A stretch of 51,939 bases of DNA, from contig CABQHF010000001.1 in NCBI GenBank assembly GCA_902463905.1, positions 1 through 51,939 of the forward strand, read 5' to 3'. This DNA is from an uncultured Faecalibacterium sp. GTDB taxonomy: Bacteria; Bacillota; Clostridia; Oscillospirales; Ruminococcaceae. Positions 49,994 through 51,939 of this stretch are shown here, piece by piece (within the stretch, counting starts at the first letter, position 1; the number at the start of each line of letters is the position of its first letter). Made by a program: the position numbers and the translations under genes. The notes under the pieces were generated by a model. The model did no database searches. It was not told where the DNA came from and saw only the letters and a program-made list of their open reading frames with translations.

Positions 49994-50992
49994 TTACTTC
50001 TTTGCCAGGTACTTGCGGATATCAATGGCCACAGCCACGATGATGACAAGGCCCTGGACGATGTAGGTGTAAGAGGAGTTGACGTTCATGAACTGCAGAG
50101 CGACCTTCATCAGCTCAAAGACCAGAACGCCGACCAGAACGCCGGGAACAGTACCAACGCCGCCGGTGGTGGAAACACCGCCGATGGTGCAGGCTGCGAT
50201 GGCGTCCAGCTCATAGCCCATTGCGGTGTTGACGGATGCGCCGCCGGACTTTGCAGCCAGCAGGCAGCCTGCCAGACCGAACATGCAGGAAGCCAGGATG
50301 TAGATGCGGATCTTGGTAGCGTGCACGTTGACACCGGCCACCTCAGCAGCAGCCTCGTTGCCGCCGATGGCGTACATGTACTTGCCGTGACGGGTCTTGT
50401 TGTACAGGAACCAGAAGCACGCGGCCACGACCAGAGCGATCCAAATCAGCACGGGGATGCCGATGATGGTGTTGGAGGCCAGGGAGGTGAAGTTCTTGTT
50501 CAGGGAGCCAATGGGGGTACCGCCGGTGTACACCAGGCAGATACCGTAGACCACCTGCTGCATGCCCAGGGTTGCGATGAAGGGCTGCACCTTCAGGTAG
50601 CTGACCACCAGACCGTTGCTCAGGCCGACGATGGCGCAGATGGCGATGACCAGGATGAACACCACCGGGGTGGGCAGGGTGTGCATGTTGGGGTAGAACT
50701 TACCGGCTGCGCCCTCGGTCTGCGCAAAGATGCAGGCCAGGCAGGCGGCAAAACCAGCCAGACGACCGGCCGACAGGTCGTTGCCGGTGGTGATCAGGCA
50801 GCCGGAAATACCCAGTGCGATGATGTAGCGAATGGACACGTTCTTGAACAGGTTGATCATGTTCGTGCCCGAGAAGAAGTTGGGATGCATGATGCCAACG
50901 ATCAGAGTGATGGCCAGCATCATCATAATAATGGCGTTGTTGCTGAGCCACTTGCCCACAGCCTTGCCATTCAATTTTTTGGTAGCTTCCAC
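49994..50992 (-). CDS. mglC: Galactose/methylgalactoside-type ABC permease MglC
   Basis: 332 aa with a GTG start at 50992, behind AGGAGG. It is a ten-helix permease of the RbsC/MglC group with the conserved GNDLSAGRLAG, GGTPIGSLN and IGGNEAAAEVAGV segments. With MglA upstream it imports galactose or a related sugar. No binding-protein gene (mglB) is inside the window; it may lie upstream of mglA. Confidence 0.92.
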   Translation of the reverse strand: MEATKKLNGKAVGKWLSNNAIIMMMLAITLIVGIMHPNFFSGTNMINLFKNVSIRYIIALGISGCLITTGNDLSAGRLAGFAACLACIFAQTEGAAGKFYPNMHTLPTPVVFILVIAICAIVGLSNGLVVSYLKVQPFIATLGMQQVVYGICLVYTGGTPIGSLNKNFTSLASNTIIGIPVLIWIALVVAACFWFLYNKTRHGKYMYAIGGNEAAAEVAGVNVHATKIRIYILASCMFGLAGCLLAAKSGGASVNTAMGYELDAIAACTIGGVSTTGGVGTVPGVLVGVLVFELMKVALQFMNVNSSYTYIVQGLVIIVAVAIDIRKYLAKK

Positions 50993-51010
50993 GATAGACA
51001 GCCTCCTTAT

Positions 51011-51939
51011 TTACTGATTCGCCGCAGCGGTGGGTGCGGTCTCGAACTGAGTGGCCAGAGCCATGATGTTTTCCTGGGTGGCGTCCTTGCCGTCGATGAA
51101 GCCGGTGATGCGGCCGTCGCACATGACCATGACACGGTTGGACATACCAATGATCTCGCTCATTTCGGAGGAGATCATGATGATGCTCTTGCCCTGCTTG
51201 GCCAGCTCGGCAATGATGCAGTAGATCTCGTACTTGGCACCGACGTCGATGCCGCGGGTGGGCTCGTCCAGGATCAGCACATCGGGGTTGTTGGCCAGCC
51301 AGCGGGCGATCAGCACCTTCTGCTGGTTGCCGCCGGACAGGCTCTTGATCTGGGTCTTGGGGCTGGGCACCTTGATGGCCATCTTCTCTTTGTTGGTGGC
51401 CACCAGATCCAGGATCTTCTTGTTGTCCAGCATGATGGGGCCCTTGCGCAGGGCGTCCAGCGAAGCGATGGAGATGTTGTCGGCCACGCTCAGCACACCC
51501 ATGATGCCGGTGGCGCGGCGGTCCTCGGTCAGCAGAGCCACGCTCTTCTGGATGGCGTCGCGGGGCTGCTTGATGGTGACCTCTTCGCCCTTGATCCACA
51601 CCTTGCCGGAGGTGTGGGCACGCAGGCCGAAGATGCCTTCCATCAGTTCGGTACGCTGGGCACCCACCAGACCGGCCACGCCCAGGATCTCGCCCTTTTT
51701 CAGCTCAAAGCTGCAGTGGCGGAAGGAGCGGGGATGGATGGAGGTGAAGTCCTCCACCTTCATCATCACTTCGTCGGAGGGATGATTCTCCAGCGGGGGG
51801 AACAGGTTGGACAGCTCACGGCCGACCATCTTGGCGATGATCTGCTCCTTGGTCATGTCCGCCACTTCCCACTTGCCGATGTACTGGCCATCGCGCATGA
51901 TGGTGACTTCGTCGGCGATGACCTTGATCTCGTCCATCT
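51011..51939 (-). CDS. mglA: Sugar ABC transporter ATP-binding protein MglA (partial)
   Basis: The gene runs off the right edge, so its 5' part is missing. What remains is the end of the first and all of the second ATPase domain. The second domain shows the features of this family: a degenerate Walker A (GLVGAQRTEL), the signature LSGGNQQKV, and Walker B LILDEPTRGIDVG with the switch region after it. The stop lies 18 bp before mglC. Domestic MglA proteins are about 500 aa, so roughly 190 residues are outside the window. Confidence 0.93.
   Translation of the reverse strand, partial: MDEIKVIADEVTIMRDGQYIGKWEVADMTKEQIIAKMVGRELSNLFPPLENHPSDEVMMKVEDFTSIHPRSFRHCSFELKKGEILGVAGLVGAQRTELMEGIFGLRAHTSGKVWIKGEEVTIKQPRDAIQKSVALLTEDRRATGIMGVLSVADNISIASLDALRKGPIMLDNKKILDLVATNKEKMAIKVPSPKTQIKSLSGGNQQKVLIARWLANNPDVLILDEPTRGIDVGAKYEIYCIIAELAKQGKSIIMISSEMSEIIGMSNRVMVMCDGRITGFIDGKDATQENIMALATQFETAPTAAANQ

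Overview
This window looks like chromosomal DNA from a gut Firmicute, most likely the Faecalibacterium/Subdoligranulum branch of the Oscillospiraceae. That placement is inferred from the moderately high G+C, strong AGGAGG-type ribosome binding sites, a T-box leader, a KduD/ManD/TRAP sugar-acid operon and the general style of the proteins; no marker gene is present. Genes cover almost the whole window. I saw no rRNA, tRNA, prophage or CRISPR array.

Layout. (1) 1-4.4 kb: the 3' end of a hybrid histidine kinase, then a decayed two-gene sensing operon. Its lipoprotein solute-binding protein is frameshifted in an A6 run, and its hybrid kinase has lost its catalytic core. Remnants of an IS630 and an ISAs1 transposase follow. 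(2) 4.6-8.9 kb: cell-envelope genes: a membrane-anchored PASTA protein, a small protein with a double-glycine leader, an L,D-transpeptidase with a Ser/Lys repeat tail, and a zinc-ribbon/TcaA-like membrane protein. (3) 9.1-32.8 kb: the core of the window. Four tandem giant tubulin/FtsZ-like GTPases (about 1,000-1,270 aa) run leftward, followed by two uncharacterised proteins (627 and 206 aa), two zinc-ribbon P-loop GTPases and a 940-aa GAP1-like protein, ending at a strong terminator. (4) 32.9-37.5 kb: a small protein with a 63-bp tandem repeat, a secreted, membrane-anchored von Willebrand A (vWA) protein, a divergently transcribed YbjN-like protein, and a second zinc-ribbon membrane protein whose L,D-transpeptidase domain has lost its catalytic residues. 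(5) 37.6-44.7 kb: an NSS sodium symporter, then a FadR-type regulator and sugar-acid operon (TRAP permeases, ManD/RspA-like dehydratase, KduD-like dehydrogenase) in which dctM is broken, dctP is missing and an IS200 element sits between regulator and operon. (6) 44.9-51.9 kb: a T-box-controlled BASS transporter, an IS3 remnant, a GltS/TAXI-receptor/His-rich peptide cluster, a small coiled-coil membrane protein, and mglC with a partial mglA.

How the genes may work together. Regions 2-4 look like one accessory module. Tubulin-like GTPases, P-loop GTPases and a GTPase-associated protein sit in the cytoplasm. They are flanked by single-pass proteins that place zinc ribbons or a possible FHA-like domain inside the cell and vWA, PASTA, TcaA-like or (pseudo)transpeptidase domains outside. 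Related GTPase/GAP1 gene sets have been proposed by comparative genomics as NTP-dependent conflict systems. The form here, with four mosaic tubulin paralogues and paired envelope proteins, is the best candidate for an undescribed system. Its function is not shown by the sequence.
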